64,000 nucleotides of DNA from Bradyrhizobium sp. NP1 (GTDB taxonomy: Bacteria; Pseudomonadota; Alphaproteobacteria; Rhizobiales; Xanthobacteraceae), in assembly GCF_030378205.1 (NCBI RefSeq), contig NZ_CP127385.1, forward strand, positions 62,001 through 126,000. Direction: 5' to 3'. The position numbers were made by a program, and so were the translations under genes. Positions 51,226-60,496 of this stretch are shown one piece after another; the stretch's first letter is position 1, and each line of letters begins with the position of its first letter. A model generated the notes under the pieces. That model was not told the DNA's origin and ran no database searches. It saw only the letters and a program-made list of their open reading frames with translations.

Positions 51226-51389
51226 AGTGGAGCGGATTTGGCGTTCGCTGACGGTTCGCCGCGATTTTCTTCGTGCGAACGTCGAATCCAAAGCTCCACG
51301 CGAACAATAATTGCTGGTGGACCTCTGATTCCAGCTTTCGCAAAACCGCCTCTCAAAGCGGGGAGCGAATGTTAGAATCGAACCACTGG
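51226..51389. repeat. Double-hairpin repeat, copy A, upstream of ugpB
   Basis: First hairpin GTGGAGCGGATTTGGCGTTCGC / GCGAACGTCGAATCC..GCTCCAC in outline (arms at 51227-51248 and from about 51283); linker with AACAATAATTGCTGGTGG; second hairpin with CTGATTCCAGCTTTCGC / GCGAATGTTAGAATCG..CCAC. It is about 164 bases and matches copy B at 52802 over its whole length with scattered changes. It fills much of the 343-base gap before ugpB, in which I see no gene. Confidence 0.88.
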
Positions 51390-51461
51390 CGCGGTCATTG
51401 ACGCGTCATCCGGCGCTGCTAACGCGCAGCCCGCAAAGCATGATGCAACGGGAGGGCTTTG

Positions 51462-52778
51462 ATGGTTTTTCGTTTCGGTGCCGCGGCTGCGACCGCATTT
51501 GCGCTGGCGCTTGCCGCTTCACCCGCGTCGGCGGTGACGGAAATCCAGTGGTGGCACGCCATGACCGGCGGCAACAACGACCTGATCGTCAAGCTCGCCA
51601 ACGACTTCAACGCCTCGCAAGGCAACTACAAGGTCGTCCCGACCTACAAGGGCGGCTATGCCGACACCATGAACGCCGGCATCGCGGCGTTCCGCGCCGG
51701 CAATGCGCCGGCCATCATACAGGTGTTCGAGGTCGGCACCGCGACCATGATGGCGGCGACCGGCGCGGTGAAGCCGGTCTACAAGCTGATGGCCGAGACC
51801 GGCGAGAAGTTCGATCCCAAGGCTTACCTGCCGACCATCACCGGCTATTACTCGACCTCGAAGGGCGAGATGCTGTCGTTCCCCTTCAACTCGTCCTCCA
51901 CCGTGATGTGGATCAACCTCGACGCGCTGAAGAAGGCAAACATCGCGGAAATTCCCAAGACCTGGCCCGAGGTGTTCGACGACGCCAAGAAGCTGAAGGC
52001 CGCGGGCTACGACAAATGCGGCTTCTCCAATGCGTGGGTGACCTGGGTCAATCTGGAGCAGCTCTCGGCCTGGCACAACGTGCCGCTCTCGACCAAGGCC
52101 AACGGCCTCGATGGCTTCGACACCGTGCTGGAGTTCAACAGCCCGCTGCAGGTCAAGCACCTGGAGACCCTGGTCGAGCTGCAGAAGGACAAGACCTACG
52201 ACTATTCGGGCCGCACCAATGCCGGCGAAGGCCGCTTCACCTCGGGCGAATGCCCGATCTTCCTGACCTCGTCGGCCTTCTTCGGCAACGTCAGGTCGCA
52301 GGCGAAGTTCAACTTCACCAACGCGCCGATGCCTTATTATCCCGACGTGAAGGGCGCCCCGCAGAACTCGATCATCGGCGGCGCATCGCTCTGGGTGATG
52401 GGCGGCAAGTCGGCGGACGAATATAAGGGCGTGGCGAAATTCCTGGCCTTCCTTTCCGACACCGACCGTCAGGTCGAGATCCACAAGGCGTCAGGCTATC
52501 TGCCGATCACGCGCGCCGCCTATGAGAAGGCCAAGGACCAGGGCTTTTACAAGGACCAGCCCTACCTCGAAACGCCCTTGAAGGAGCTCACCAACAAGGA
52601 GCCGACCGAGAACTCGCGCGGTCTTCGCCTTGGCAACATGGTGCAGTTGCGCGAGGTGTGGGCGGAGGAGATCGAGCAGGCGCTGGCCGGCAAGAAGACC
52701 GCTAAGCAGGCGCTGGACGCCGCCGTCGAGCGCGGCAACCAGATGCTCCGACAGTTTGAAAAGACGGCGGTGCACTGA
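51462..52778 (+). CDS. ugpB: ABC transporter substrate-binding protein, sn-glycerol-3-phosphate type
   Basis: Periplasmic binding protein of an ABC importer for glycerol-3-phosphate or glycerophosphodiesters. 438 residues from ATG 51462, with GGAGG at 51451-51455. The signal peptide FRFGAAAATAFALALAASPASA is cleaved near residue 24. The mature part has VTEIQWWHAMTGGNNDLIVK, NAPAIIQVFEVGTATM, FNSSSTVMWINLDAL and IIGGASLWVMGGKS, typical of UgpB in the family-1 solute-binding fold. Repeat elements flank it on both sides. Confidence 0.92.
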   Translation: MVFRFGAAAATAFALALAASPASAVTEIQWWHAMTGGNNDLIVKLANDFNASQGNYKVVPTYKGGYADTMNAGIAAFRAGNAPAIIQVFEVGTATMMAATGAVKPVYKLMAETGEKFDPKAYLPTITGYYSTSKGEMLSFPFNSSSTVMWINLDALKKANIAEIPKTWPEVFDDAKKLKAAGYDKCGFSNAWVTWVNLEQLSAWHNVPLSTKANGLDGFDTVLEFNSPLQVKHLETLVELQKDKTYDYSGRTNAGEGRFTSGECPIFLTSSAFFGNVRSQAKFNFTNAPMPYYPDVKGAPQNSIIGGASLWVMGGKSADEYKGVAKFLAFLSDTDRQVEIHKASGYLPITRAAYEKAKDQGFYKDQPYLETPLKELTNKEPTENSRGLRLGNMVQLREVWAEEIEQALAGKKTAKQALDAAVERGNQMLRQFEKTAVH

Positions 52779-52801
52779 CAGCAGCGAGGCAGGTGGCGGC
52801 C

Positions 52802-52966
52802 GGTGGAGCGGATTTGACGTTCGCTATCCCTTGCCGCGATTCCGTGATGCGAACGTCAAATCCAAAGCCCCGCTGGAAACAATAAATTGCTAGTGGTCCT
52901 TCTGATTCTAACATTCGCGAAACAGCCTGCTGCAACGGGATGCGAATGTTAGAATCGGACCACTAG
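52802..52966. repeat. Double-hairpin repeat, copy B, between ugpB and ugpA
   Basis: Same element as copy A: hairpin one GTGGAGCGGATTTGACG ... CGTCAAATCCAAAG, linker AAACAATAAATTGCTAGTGG, hairpin two with TTCTAACATTCGC / GCGAATGTTAGAA. It occupies most of the 216 bases between ugpB and ugpA inside the operon. Confidence 0.9.
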
Positions 52967-52994
52967 GAGCCGCCTGCCTCTTTCGCCGGGTCTC

Positions 52995-53876
52995 ATGCAG
53001 AAGCAATCGATCTTCCAGTCACGTTTGCTCCCCTACGCGCTGGTCGCGCCGCAGCTCGCGGTCGTCCTGATCTTCTTCTATTGGCCGGCAGGCCAGGCAG
53101 TGCTGCAATCCTTCCTGCTGCAGGATGCGTTCGGGCTGTCGACGACCTTCGTCTGGTTCGACAATTACCGTGAACTGCTGAGCCAGGCCGATTACTTCGC
53201 CGCGATCCTGCGCACCTTTACGTTCTCCTTCGCGATCGCGGTTACCTCGCTGTCGCTGGCGCTGCTGTTCGCCGTCATGGCCGACAAGCCGATGCGCGGC
53301 GGCACGCTGTACCGCACGCTGCTGATCTGGCCCTATGCGGTCGCCCCGCCCGTGGTCGGCGTGCTCTGGGTGTTCATGCTGCACCCCTCGCTCGGCATTC
53401 TCGCGCGCGGGTTGCAGGCGATGGGTGTCGACTGGAACCCGCTGCTTGACGGCGACCAGGCGGCGGCCCTGATCATCCTGGCGGCGGCCTGGAAGCAGAT
53501 CTCCTACAATTTCCTGTTCTTCCTCGCCGGCCTGCAAAGCATTCCCAAAAGCGTGCTCGAGGCCGCCGCGATCGACGGCGCGCGCCCGATGCGGCGGTTC
53601 TGGACCGTCACCTTCCCGCTGCTGTCGCCGACCATCTTCTTTCTGCTCGTCGTCAACATCGTCTACGCCTTCTTCGACACCTTCGGCATCATCGACACCA
53701 TGACGCGCGGCGGCCCGGCCAAGGCCACCGAAACCATGGTCTACAAGGTCTATGTCGACGGCCTGCTCGGCGGCAATCTCGGCGGCTCGGCGGCGCAGTC
53801 GGTCATCCTGATGGTGATCGTGATCATGCTGACCGCGATCCAGTTCCGCTTCGTCGAGCGCAAGGTGACCTACTGA
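52995..53876 (+). CDS. ugpA: sn-glycerol-3-phosphate ABC transporter permease UgpA
   Basis: 293 residues, six predicted transmembrane helices ([19 protein letters not shown] near the N-terminus; [50 protein letters not shown] at the end). The permease EAA loop, which docks the ATPase, is [20 protein letters not shown]. It starts 216 bases after ugpB, across repeat copy B, and shares one base with ugpE. Confidence 0.94.
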   Translation: MQKQSIFQSRLLPYALVAPQLAVVLIFFYWPAGQAVLQSFLLQDAFGLSTTFVWFDNYRELLSQADYFAAILRTFTFSFAIAVTSLSLALLFAVMADKPMRGGTLYRTLLIWPYAVAPPVVGVLWVFMLHPSLGILARGLQAMGVDWNPLLDGDQAAALIILAAAWKQISYNFLFFLAGLQSIPKSVLEAAAIDGARPMRRFWTVTFPLLSPTIFFLLVVNIVYAFFDTFGIIDTMTRGGPAKATETMVYKVYVDGLLGGNLGGSAAQSVILMVIVIMLTAIQFRFVERKVTY

Positions 53877-54724
53877 TGGTGGAACGCGAGGGCATCCGCC
53901 GCTATGTCGCCCACCTGATCCTGTGGATAGGGATCGCGATCGTGGCGTTTCCGGTCTATCTCGCCTTCGTCGCCTCGACCCAGGACAATGCCGTGATCGC
54001 CAACGGGCAGATGTCGCTGTTGCCCGGCGGGCATTTCCTCGAAACCTACTACAAGACGATCTTCGTCGGCACCAGCGGCTCGACCCGCGAGCCGGTCGGC
54101 ACCATGCTGTTCAACTCGTTCGTGATGGCGATGCTGATCGCGCTCGGCAAGATCGCGATCTCGATCATCTCGGCCTACGCCATCGTCTATTTCCGCTTTC
54201 CCTTCCGCATGACGATCTTCTGGCTGATCTTCATCACCTTGATGCTGCCGGTCGAGGTGCGCATCTACCCGACCTACAAGATCGTCGCCGACCTGCATTT
54301 GCTCGACAGCTATGCAGGGCTTGCGCTGCCGCTGATCGCGTCGGCTACCGCGACGCTGCTGTTCCGCCAGTTCTTCATGACCGTGCCGGACGAGCTGCTG
54401 GAGGCGTCCCGCATCGACGGCGCGGGCCCGTTCCGCTTCTTCTGGGATACGCTGTTGCCGCTGTCGCGTACCAACATGGCGGCGCTGTTCGTGATCCTGT
54501 TCATCCTTGGCTGGAACCAGTATCTCTGGCCGCTTTTGATCACGACCCGCGACGACATGCAGACCGTTCAGATCGGCATCCGCAAGATGATCACGACCAC
54601 CGATGCGCTCACCGAATGGCCTGTGGTGATGGCGACCGCCGTCCTTGCGATGCTGCCGCCGGTCTTCGTCGTGGTGGTGATGCAGAAGCTGTTCGTGCGC
54701 GGGCTGGTCGAGACGGAAAAATGA
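53876..54724 (+). CDS. ugpE: sn-glycerol-3-phosphate ABC transporter permease UgpE
   Basis: 282 residues with six predicted helices, from HLILWIGIAIVAFPVYLAFVA to VMATAVLAMLPPVFVVVVMQ. The EAA loop is EASRIDGAGPFRFFWDTLLP. It overlaps the ugpA stop by one base and is 12 bases before ugpC. With UgpA it forms the heterodimeric membrane channel. Confidence 0.94.
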   Translation: MVEREGIRRYVAHLILWIGIAIVAFPVYLAFVASTQDNAVIANGQMSLLPGGHFLETYYKTIFVGTSGSTREPVGTMLFNSFVMAMLIALGKIAISIISAYAIVYFRFPFRMTIFWLIFITLMLPVEVRIYPTYKIVADLHLLDSYAGLALPLIASATATLLFRQFFMTVPDELLEASRIDGAGPFRFFWDTLLPLSRTNMAALFVILFILGWNQYLWPLLITTRDDMQTVQIGIRKMITTTDALTEWPVVMATAVLAMLPPVFVVVVMQKLFVRGLVETEK

Positions 54725-54736
54725 ACGGGCGAACGC

Positions 54737-55828
54737 ATGGCTAACGTCACCCTCCGTAATGTCCGCAAGACCTATCCGGGCGGGCTCGAAGCCATCAAGG
54801 GCGTCGATTTCGAGGTCGGCGACGGCCAGTTCTGCGTGCTGGTCGGCCCCTCCGGCTGCGGCAAGTCCACGCTTCTGCGCATGGTGGCGGGGCTCGAGAC
54901 CATCACGAGCGGCGAGATCGACATCGGCGGGCGCATCGTCAACACGGTCGAGCCGGCCGAGCGCGACATCGCCATGGTGTTCCAGAACTACGCGCTCTAT
55001 CCGCATATGAGCGTCTACAACAACATGGCCTATGGCCTGCGCAACCGCGGCATGGCCAAAGGCGAGATCGACACCCGCGTGCAGGAAGCGGCGCGCATCC
55101 TGGAGCTGTCCGCGATGCTCGAGCGCAAGCCGCGCCAGCTCTCCGGCGGCCAGCGCCAGCGCGTCGCGATGGGCCGCGCCATCGTGCGGCAGCCCAAGGT
55201 GTTCCTGTTCGACGAGCCGCTCTCCAACCTCGACGCCAAGCTGCGCATCGCGATGCGCGTCGAGATCCGCAAATTGCAGCGCAGGCTCAACACGACGTCG
55301 ATCTACGTCACCCACGATCAGCTCGAGGCGATGACGCTGGCCGACATGCTGGTCGTGATGAACGCCGGCCAGGTCGAGCAGATCGGCCCGCCGCTCGCCA
55401 TCTACCAGAAGCCGGCGACCACCTTCGTCGCGGCCTTCATCGGCGCGCCGCCGATGAACCTGATCGCGCTGCCCGACGGGACAATCCAGCTTCCAGATCC
55501 CGGCGCCGAGGCCGGCATTCTCGGCGTCCGCCCCGAGGACCTCCAGCTCGCCAACGGCAGCGCGCCCGACGGCGGCGTGGCATTCGACCTGACGGTGGAG
55601 GCGATCGAACGGGTCGGCGCCGAGACCTATGTGTACGGCCTGCGCGCCGCCGAGCGCGACCGGCCGGCGGCGGTCAGCGCCAGGCCCGGGGAACTGCCAC
55701 CGGGGGAAATCCTGGTCCGTATTCCCGGGCAGAGCGGGCCCGCAATCGGCGAGCGCATCCGTGCGGTCGCGCCGCGGGACAAGTTGCATCTGTTCTCGGC
55801 CGACGGCCGGCGGCGCGTCGGCCTTTAA
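54737..55828 (+). CDS. ugpC: sn-glycerol-3-phosphate ABC transporter ATP-binding protein UgpC
   Basis: ATPase subunit, 363 residues. Walker [15 protein letters not shown]-loop [10 protein letters not shown], signature [14 protein letters not shown], Walker [15 protein letters not shown] and switch His in [14 protein letters not shown]. The C-terminal OB-fold (MOI-type) regulatory domain has [14 protein letters not shown]. Last gene of the ugpBAEC operon. Confidence 0.96.
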   Translation: MANVTLRNVRKTYPGGLEAIKGVDFEVGDGQFCVLVGPSGCGKSTLLRMVAGLETITSGEIDIGGRIVNTVEPAERDIAMVFQNYALYPHMSVYNNMAYGLRNRGMAKGEIDTRVQEAARILELSAMLERKPRQLSGGQRQRVAMGRAIVRQPKVFLFDEPLSNLDAKLRIAMRVEIRKLQRRLNTTSIYVTHDQLEAMTLADMLVVMNAGQVEQIGPPLAIYQKPATTFVAAFIGAPPMNLIALPDGTIQLPDPGAEAGILGVRPEDLQLANGSAPDGGVAFDLTVEAIERVGAETYVYGLRAAERDRPAAVSARPGELPPGEILVRIPGQSGPAIGERIRAVAPRDKLHLFSADGRRRVGL

Positions 55829-55931
55829 CGGGTTAAGGATCGGCTGTGGGGCAATTTCCTGAGGCGCTTGAACAGCCTACAAATCATGCCCATATTGTTC
55901 CGCAAGGGGTGCCGGAAGGGCCCTGAAACGT

Positions 55932-55955
55932 CAAAGTCGCTTCGAGAGGACTTTG
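55932..55955 (+). promoter_or_regulatory. ROSE-like RNA thermometer hairpin before hsp20
   Basis: CAAAGTC (55932-55938) pairs perfectly with GACTTTG (55949-55955). The upper part has the ROSE core TCGCT (U-Y-G-C-U, 55937-55941) facing the ribosome site AGAGGA (55945-55950), including a G-G opposition (55939 with 55948). The start codon is 11 bases further on. This is the layout of the 3' hairpin of ROSE elements that control small heat-shock genes in Bradyrhizobium: melting frees the ribosome site. Confidence 0.68.
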
Positions 55956-55961
55956 TAAACT

Positions 55962-56387
55962 ATGTCTCGTGTTCCTACGTTATCCAGTCCGTTCCTGCTT
56001 GGATTTGACGAAATCGAGCGCGTGCTCGATCGCGTCGTCAAAGGCGCCGACGGCTACCCGCCCTACAATATCGAACGGTGCGAGCGGTCCAACGGCCAGC
56101 CCGAACGGCTGCGAATCACGCTGGCGGTGGCGGGATTTACCCGCGACCAACTCGATGTAACGATTGAGGAAAACCAGCTCGTGATCCGCGGCCGGCAGCA
56201 GGAGGAAAAGGCCCGGCAATACATCCATCGCGGCATTGCGGCGCGCCACTTCCAGCGCACCTTCGTGCTCGCGGAAGGCATGCTGGTGCTGGGCGCGGAT
56301 CTGAAGAACGGGCTGTTGTCGATCGATCTGGCCCGGCCGGAGCCGGAGAAGGTCGTTAAGACAATCGCTATCAATGAACACGAATAA
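55962..56387 (+). CDS. Small heat-shock protein, Hsp20 family
   Basis: ATP-independent holdase chaperone, 141 residues. The alpha-crystallin domain spans about 33-130 (YPPYNIERCERSNGQPERL, ITLAVAGFTRDQLDVTIEENQLVIRGRQ, ending with ADLKNGLLSIDLARPEPEK, the A-xxx-nGvL motif). The N-terminal segment LSSPFLLGFDEIERVLDRV is typical of rhizobial IbpA/HspA-like proteins. A ROSE-like hairpin masks its ribosome site, so heat induction is expected. DUF1150 follows at once. Confidence 0.94.
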   Translation: MSRVPTLSSPFLLGFDEIERVLDRVVKGADGYPPYNIERCERSNGQPERLRITLAVAGFTRDQLDVTIEENQLVIRGRQQEEKARQYIHRGIAARHFQRTFVLAEGMLVLGADLKNGLLSIDLARPEPEKVVKTIAINEHE

Positions 56388-56440
56388 TGGATGGAACGAG
56401 TAGCGGACTCGACCGCTTAAGTCTCAGAGGAGTCGAGACC

Positions 56441-56704
56441 ATGACTGAAGGTAATGTTGCGTTGGAACCGCCCGTCTCGCTGGAGGCGCTGGCTACCTTG
56501 GGCGAGGGTCACATCGCCTATGTGAAGCAGATTCGCTCCGAGGACGTGCCGAGCCTGTTTCCGCAGGCGCCGAAGATCGCGCCGGGCCTGAAACTGTTCG
56601 CCCTGCACGCCGCGGACGGCACGCCGATCATGCTGACCGACTCACGCGAGGCCGCGGTCGCGAATGCCTGGAGCAACGAGCTGCAGGCCGTCAGCGTGCA
56701 CTGA
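56441..56704 (+). CDS. DUF1150 family protein
   Basis: 87 residues from ATG 56441, chosen because AGAGGAG (56426-56432) lies 8 bases upstream; an in-frame ATG at 56387 overlapping the hsp20 stop is possible. The domain covers most of the protein (VSLEALATLGEGHIAYVKQI, LFALHAADGTPIMLTDSREAAVANAW). Function unknown. It regularly follows hsp20 in Rhizobiales, so it may take part in the heat-shock response. A terminator follows. Confidence 0.87.
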   Translation: MTEGNVALEPPVSLEALATLGEGHIAYVKQIRSEDVPSLFPQAPKIAPGLKLFALHAADGTPIMLTDSREAAVANAWSNELQAVSVH

Positions 56705-56759
56705 CGCCGGAAACGGCAGCGCGAACCGCTGCCGCAGCCCATCGAATTCGGAAATAGCG

Positions 56760-56796
56760 GGCCTGCTCCTGGTCGACCGGGAGCAGGCCTTTTTTT
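56760..56796 (+). terminator. Terminator of hsp20-DUF1150
   Basis: GGCCTGCTCC (56760-56769), a 10-nt loop, GGAGCAGGCC (56780-56789) and a run of seven T. It ends 7 bases before the convergent acyl-CoA synthetase stop. Confidence 0.93.
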
Positions 56797-56802
56797 GCCT
56801 CG

Positions 56803-58356
56803 TCAGCCTTTGCCGGCGGTTGTCGCCGCGACGCCCAAAAGCCGTGCGCGGATGTCGGGCTTTGTCACCTTGCCGACCTTGGATCGCGGAAGGTCATCCC
56901 AGATTTCGATCTGCTTTGGCGTCTTCACGCTGCCGATCCGCGCCTTGACAAAGGCTGCCAACGCATCGGTATCGGCGATGCGGCCGGCGCGCAGCTGCAC
57001 CACCGCGACGATCCGCTCGCCCCACTTGTCGTCAGGGAGGCCTACGACCGCGCAGTCCTGCACCGCCTCATGGGCGCGCAGCGCGTTTTCCACCTCGACC
57101 GAATAGACGTTGAAGCCGCCGGTGATGATCATGTCCTTGGCGCGATCGACGATGTAGAGGAAGTTGTCGCCGTCGAGATAGCCGACGTCGCCGGTGTGGT
57201 GCCAGCCGAAGGCGGAGGCCTCCGCCGTGGCCTGCGGGTTCTTGTAGTAGCCGTCCATGACAAGGGAGCCGCGCACCACGATCTCGCCGCGCTCGCCGGT
57301 CGGCAGCAGCCTGCCGCTTTTGTCCATGATGCCGACCTGAACCAGCGGTGAGACCCGGCCCGCGGAGGACAGGCGGCCGACGGCGATCGAGCCGTCGGCA
57401 TTGTAATGCGCCGCCGGCGGCATCATCGAGATCATCATCGGCGCTTCGGTCTGCCCGAACAACTGCGCCATCGGGCCGATACGCCTCAAGGCTTCGGCGA
57501 GCCGTGCTGCCGAGATCGGTGCCGCGCCGTACCAGAAACATTGCAGTGACGTCAGGTCCGCCGCGTCAAGCTTGGGATGGTCCAGCAGCATGTAGATCAC
57601 GGTCGGCGGCAGGAAGGTGTGCGTGACCCGGTAGCGGCCGATCAGGTCGAGGAATTCCCCGATATCGGGGTGGTGCATGATCACGATCCGCCCGCCAAGC
57701 GTCATGATCGGGAAGCAGAGCACGCCGGCGGCATGCGTCAGCGGCGCCAGCGCCAGGTAGATCGGGCGGCCCGCGAAGGGATAGCCCATCAGGGTCAGCG
57801 CCGTCATGGCCTCGAGGTTGCGACCGGACAGCATGACGCCCTTGGGCTTGCCGGTGGTGCCGCCGGTGCCGGGGATCATGGCGAGATCGTCGACCGGATC
57901 GCGCTGCCAGGCGCTGTCGTCGAGGCCGGTGAGCCAGCGCTCGAAGGACGGGGCGGAGGGCAGTTCGGCATCGAGGCACACCAGCGCCCGAAGCTTCGGC
58001 AACTGGTCGCGCATCTGCTCGACCATCGGCGCAAAGCTCGAATGGAACAGCAGCAGGCCGCAGTCGAACTCGTCGAGGATGAACCGGTTCTCCGCGGCTT
58101 CGTTGCGCGGATTGATCGGGCACCAGACCGCGCCGGCGCGGGAAATACCGAACACGCAGGCAAAGGCGACCGGGTCGTTGCCGGAGAGGATCGCAACCTT
58201 GTCGTCTGCGGCCACGCCGGATCGATCAAGCCCGCGTGCGACCCGGTAGCTGAGGCGCTGCACGTCGGCATAGCTGAGGTCACGGCCGTCCATGGTCAGG
58301 CACGGCGCATCCGCACCCAGTGAGGCGCCCTTGTCGAGATAATCGATCAGCCGCAC
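56803..58356 (-). CDS. AMP-dependent acyl-CoA synthetase/ligase
   Basis: Activates a carboxylic acid to its CoA thioester through an acyl-adenylate. 517 residues. The P-loop IPGTGGTTGKPKGVML, the adenylate motif YGAAPIS, LFGQTEAPMMISM and the hinge RGSLVMDGYYKNP, with the catalytic end region SKVGKVTKPDIRARL. The substrate is not predictable; a medium-chain fatty or aromatic acid is possible. It is the last gene of the three-gene run controlled by the upstream TetR. Confidence 0.92.
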   Translation of the reverse strand: MRLIDYLDKGASLGADAPCLTMDGRDLSYADVQRLSYRVARGLDRSGVAADDKVAILSGNDPVAFACVFGISRAGAVWCPINPRNEAAENRFILDEFDCGLLLFHSSFAPMVEQMRDQLPKLRALVCLDAELPSAPSFERWLTGLDDSAWQRDPVDDLAMIPGTGGTTGKPKGVMLSGRNLEAMTALTLMGYPFAGRPIYLALAPLTHAAGVLCFPIMTLGGRIVIMHHPDIGEFLDLIGRYRVTHTFLPPTVIYMLLDHPKLDAADLTSLQCFWYGAAPISAARLAEALRRIGPMAQLFGQTEAPMMISMMPPAAHYNADGSIAVGRLSSAGRVSPLVQVGIMDKSGRLLPTGERGEIVVRGSLVMDGYYKNPQATAEASAFGWHHTGDVGYLDGDNFLYIVDRAKDMIITGGFNVYSVEVENALRAHEAVQDCAVVGLPDDKWGERIVAVVQLRAGRIADTDALAAFVKARIGSVKTPKQIEIWDDLPRSKVGKVTKPDIRARLLGVAATTAGKG

Positions 58357-58413
58357 GGATCGTCTCCGCTGGTGGAAAAAGCGGCGCGAGATTATTTGCG
58401 CCGCTTCATCTCG

Positions 58414-59535
58414 TCACGCATGGACCGTCAGGATCGGATTCATCACGAGGCCAAAGCTGCGCAATTGCCCGAGCAACTCCCGATGTCCGAACGCCTGGCA
58501 GCCGGAGGCAAAGCCGACCCTTTTCGGTGGTTGCTGCAGCAGCACGTAAGCGGCGTAGGCCTGCAGCATGCCGGTCTGCTTGTAATTGCAATTGCCGTGG
58601 ATCACGCAATGGGCACGGCCGAGCGGTCCGGAAGCGTGGACCGAATCGATCGAGGTGTTGATGCGCGGATTCTCGCGCGGCGGCATCGAGGCCTGCAGCG
58701 TCGCCGCGATGTCGGCAAGCGCCTTCTCCTGCTCTGCCGGTGGCAACGGCTTGATCTTCTCTTTCACCATCTGGGTGGTCTGCACCACGCCTTCCATGAC
58801 AGGACGGGCAAGCACGCCGCCGAGAACCTTGCAGTTGGCGACACGCGGATCGTTCTTGAACCAGACCGGGTGCGCCGTGCCGCCCCACGGCACCGCGATC
58901 GCGGTCTCGTGCTGGCCGGGCACCACGACATCGGCGCGCGCGGTGACGTCCCATTCGGCATATTTGTTCTGCTCGAGATAGTACCAGTTCGCCTTGAGGA
59001 TGGTGAAGATGGTCTGCGTCGAGGCGTAGGTCGGAAAGCCCTTCCAGAACACCAGAATGTCGAGCGTGTCGAGACCCGGCGTTTCCAGGCAGATATTGGC
59101 GGCGATTTCGCCGGTCGTGTACATCTGCGCCAGGTTCGGCGACAGCAGCAGGCCCTTCTGGGCGAACTGGGCGCCCCAGCGTTCCTGCGCCATCAGCACC
59201 CAATCCTGCTCGCCCGTGGTGTCGGTGTAGTGACAGCCGGCCTGCAGCGCGGCCTCCACCACCTCAGGGGCATATTTGATGAACGGGCCGACCATGTTGC
59301 TGACGACCCTGGAGCCCTTGAACAGTTTGGTCAGCGCCTCGACCGTGTGCTCGACCTGCACGACCTCGTGCTCGACGGTGTCGATGCCGGGAATCTTCTC
59401 CACCACCGCCTTGACCTTGGTGCCGTCGCGGCCGGCGGCGATGAAGGGAATGTTGTACTCGCGCAAATATTCGCAGACGAGGCGGCCGGTATAGCCGGAC
59501 ACGCCATAGACGACGACGGGTTTCTTCTCGCTCAT
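58414..59535 (-). CDS. Saccharopine-dehydrogenase-like NADP-binding protein (DUF5938 type)
   Basis: 373 residues. The N-terminal Rossmann segment VVVYGVSGYTGRLVCEYLRE followed by AAGRDGTKVKAV is typical of trans-acting enoyl reductase/saccharopine-dehydrogenase-like proteins. The rest (NMVGPFIKYAPEVVEAALQ, YTDTTGEQDWVL) continues this family. Several Cys (CNYKQTG, GCQAFGHRELL) occur near the C-terminus. Function is not assigned; likely an oxidoreductase on a CoA- or small-molecule substrate in the same pathway as the neighbours, 57 bases upstream of the ligase. Confidence 0.82.
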   Translation of the reverse strand: MSEKKPVVVYGVSGYTGRLVCEYLREYNIPFIAAGRDGTKVKAVVEKIPGIDTVEHEVVQVEHTVEALTKLFKGSRVVSNMVGPFIKYAPEVVEAALQAGCHYTDTTGEQDWVLMAQERWGAQFAQKGLLLSPNLAQMYTTGEIAANICLETPGLDTLDILVFWKGFPTYASTQTIFTILKANWYYLEQNKYAEWDVTARADVVVPGQHETAIAVPWGGTAHPVWFKNDPRVANCKVLGGVLARPVMEGVVQTTQMVKEKIKPLPPAEQEKALADIAATLQASMPPRENPRINTSIDSVHASGPLGRAHCVIHGNCNYKQTGMLQAYAAYVLLQQPPKRVGFASGCQAFGHRELLGQLRSFGLVMNPILTVHA

Positions 59536-59577
59536 CTTCCGTATCCTCCGAATTGATTGTTGGCGCGCGAGCGCGCG

Positions 59578-60381
59578 TTACATGCCCATGCCGCCGTCAA
59601 CCGGCAGTCCGATGCCGGTGATGAAGCGCGCATCGTTCGAGCACAGGAACACCGCGGAATCGGCGATGTCGCTGACCTCGGCAAGCCGGCCGAGCGGGGT
59701 CTGCTCCACCACCGAACCGACCGCCGCGTTGATATCAGCCGCGAGCCCGATCCCGACGATGTCGTTGGCGAGCTGCATTCCCATGTCGGTCGGGATGAGG
59801 CCCGGATAGATGCAGTTGACGCGCACCCCGAAGCCGAGCTTGCCGGCTTCCATCGCCGCTACCCGCGTCATGCGATCGACCGCGGATTTGGTGCCGGAGT
59901 AGACCGCGATGCTCGGAAAGGCGATGGTCGCCGCGACGGAGGCGATGTTGACGATGACGCCGCCTTTGCCGGCCGGCCCGCCGGGCCGCATCGCGCGGAA
60001 CGCGTGCTTCATGCCTAGCACGGTGCCGACGATGTTGACGTCGCACATCCGCCGCGCATCCTCCGCCCTCACCTCGCTCACCAGCGAGGTGATCTCGATT
60101 CCGGCATTGTTGATGAGAATGTCGTAGCCGCCGAGCGTGGCGATGGTGGCCGCCACCGCCCTTTCCCATTGCGCGTCGTCGGCCACGTCGAGCCTGGCGA
60201 ATCCGGTCTTCACGCCGGCCTTCGCGATTTCAGCAGCGCTCGCCTTCCCGGCATCCTCCAGAATGTCGGCGATCATGACCGATGCGCCGGCACGCGCCAG
60301 CGCCTGCGCGATCGCAGCCCCGATGCCTCGGGCGCCCCCGGTGACCAGCGCCCTTTTGCCGGCGAGATTGTTCCCGTTCAT
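59578..60381 (-). CDS. Short-chain dehydrogenase/reductase
   Basis: 267 residues from ATG 60381, with GGAGG 8 bases upstream; the open frame runs further but lacks a site. Classical SDR: TGGARGIGAAIAQAL (15-29), NNAG (91-94), catalytic Ser148, Tyr161 and Lys165 in YSGTKSAVDR. Cofactor preference is probably NAD (Asp39 after the second strand, MIADIL). First gene of the SDR, DUF5938, acyl-CoA synthetase operon; divergent from the TetR gene. Confidence 0.93.
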   Translation of the reverse strand: MNGNNLAGKRALVTGGARGIGAAIAQALARAGASVMIADILEDAGKASAAEIAKAGVKTGFARLDVADDAQWERAVAATIATLGGYDILINNAGIEITSLVSEVRAEDARRMCDVNIVGTVLGMKHAFRAMRPGGPAGKGGVIVNIASVAATIAFPSIAVYSGTKSAVDRMTRVAAMEAGKLGFGVRVNCIYPGLIPTDMGMQLANDIVGIGLAADINAAVGSVVEQTPLGRLAEVSDIADSAVFLCSNDARFITGIGLPVDGGMGM

Positions 60382-60496
60382 GACGTGCTCCTCCCTGCTG
60401 ATGTTGTTGGGCCCGGCTGTGCCGGCGGTTTGCAGCTTGCGCGCTCCGGCGCCGGCCCGGCCGGCTGCCGATCGTCCTCCCCGGACTGGAATGATC

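Noticed and set aside
51105..51375. Small open frames in the gap before ugpB
   Set aside because: They lie within the double-hairpin repeat and have no ribosome site or recognisable domain.
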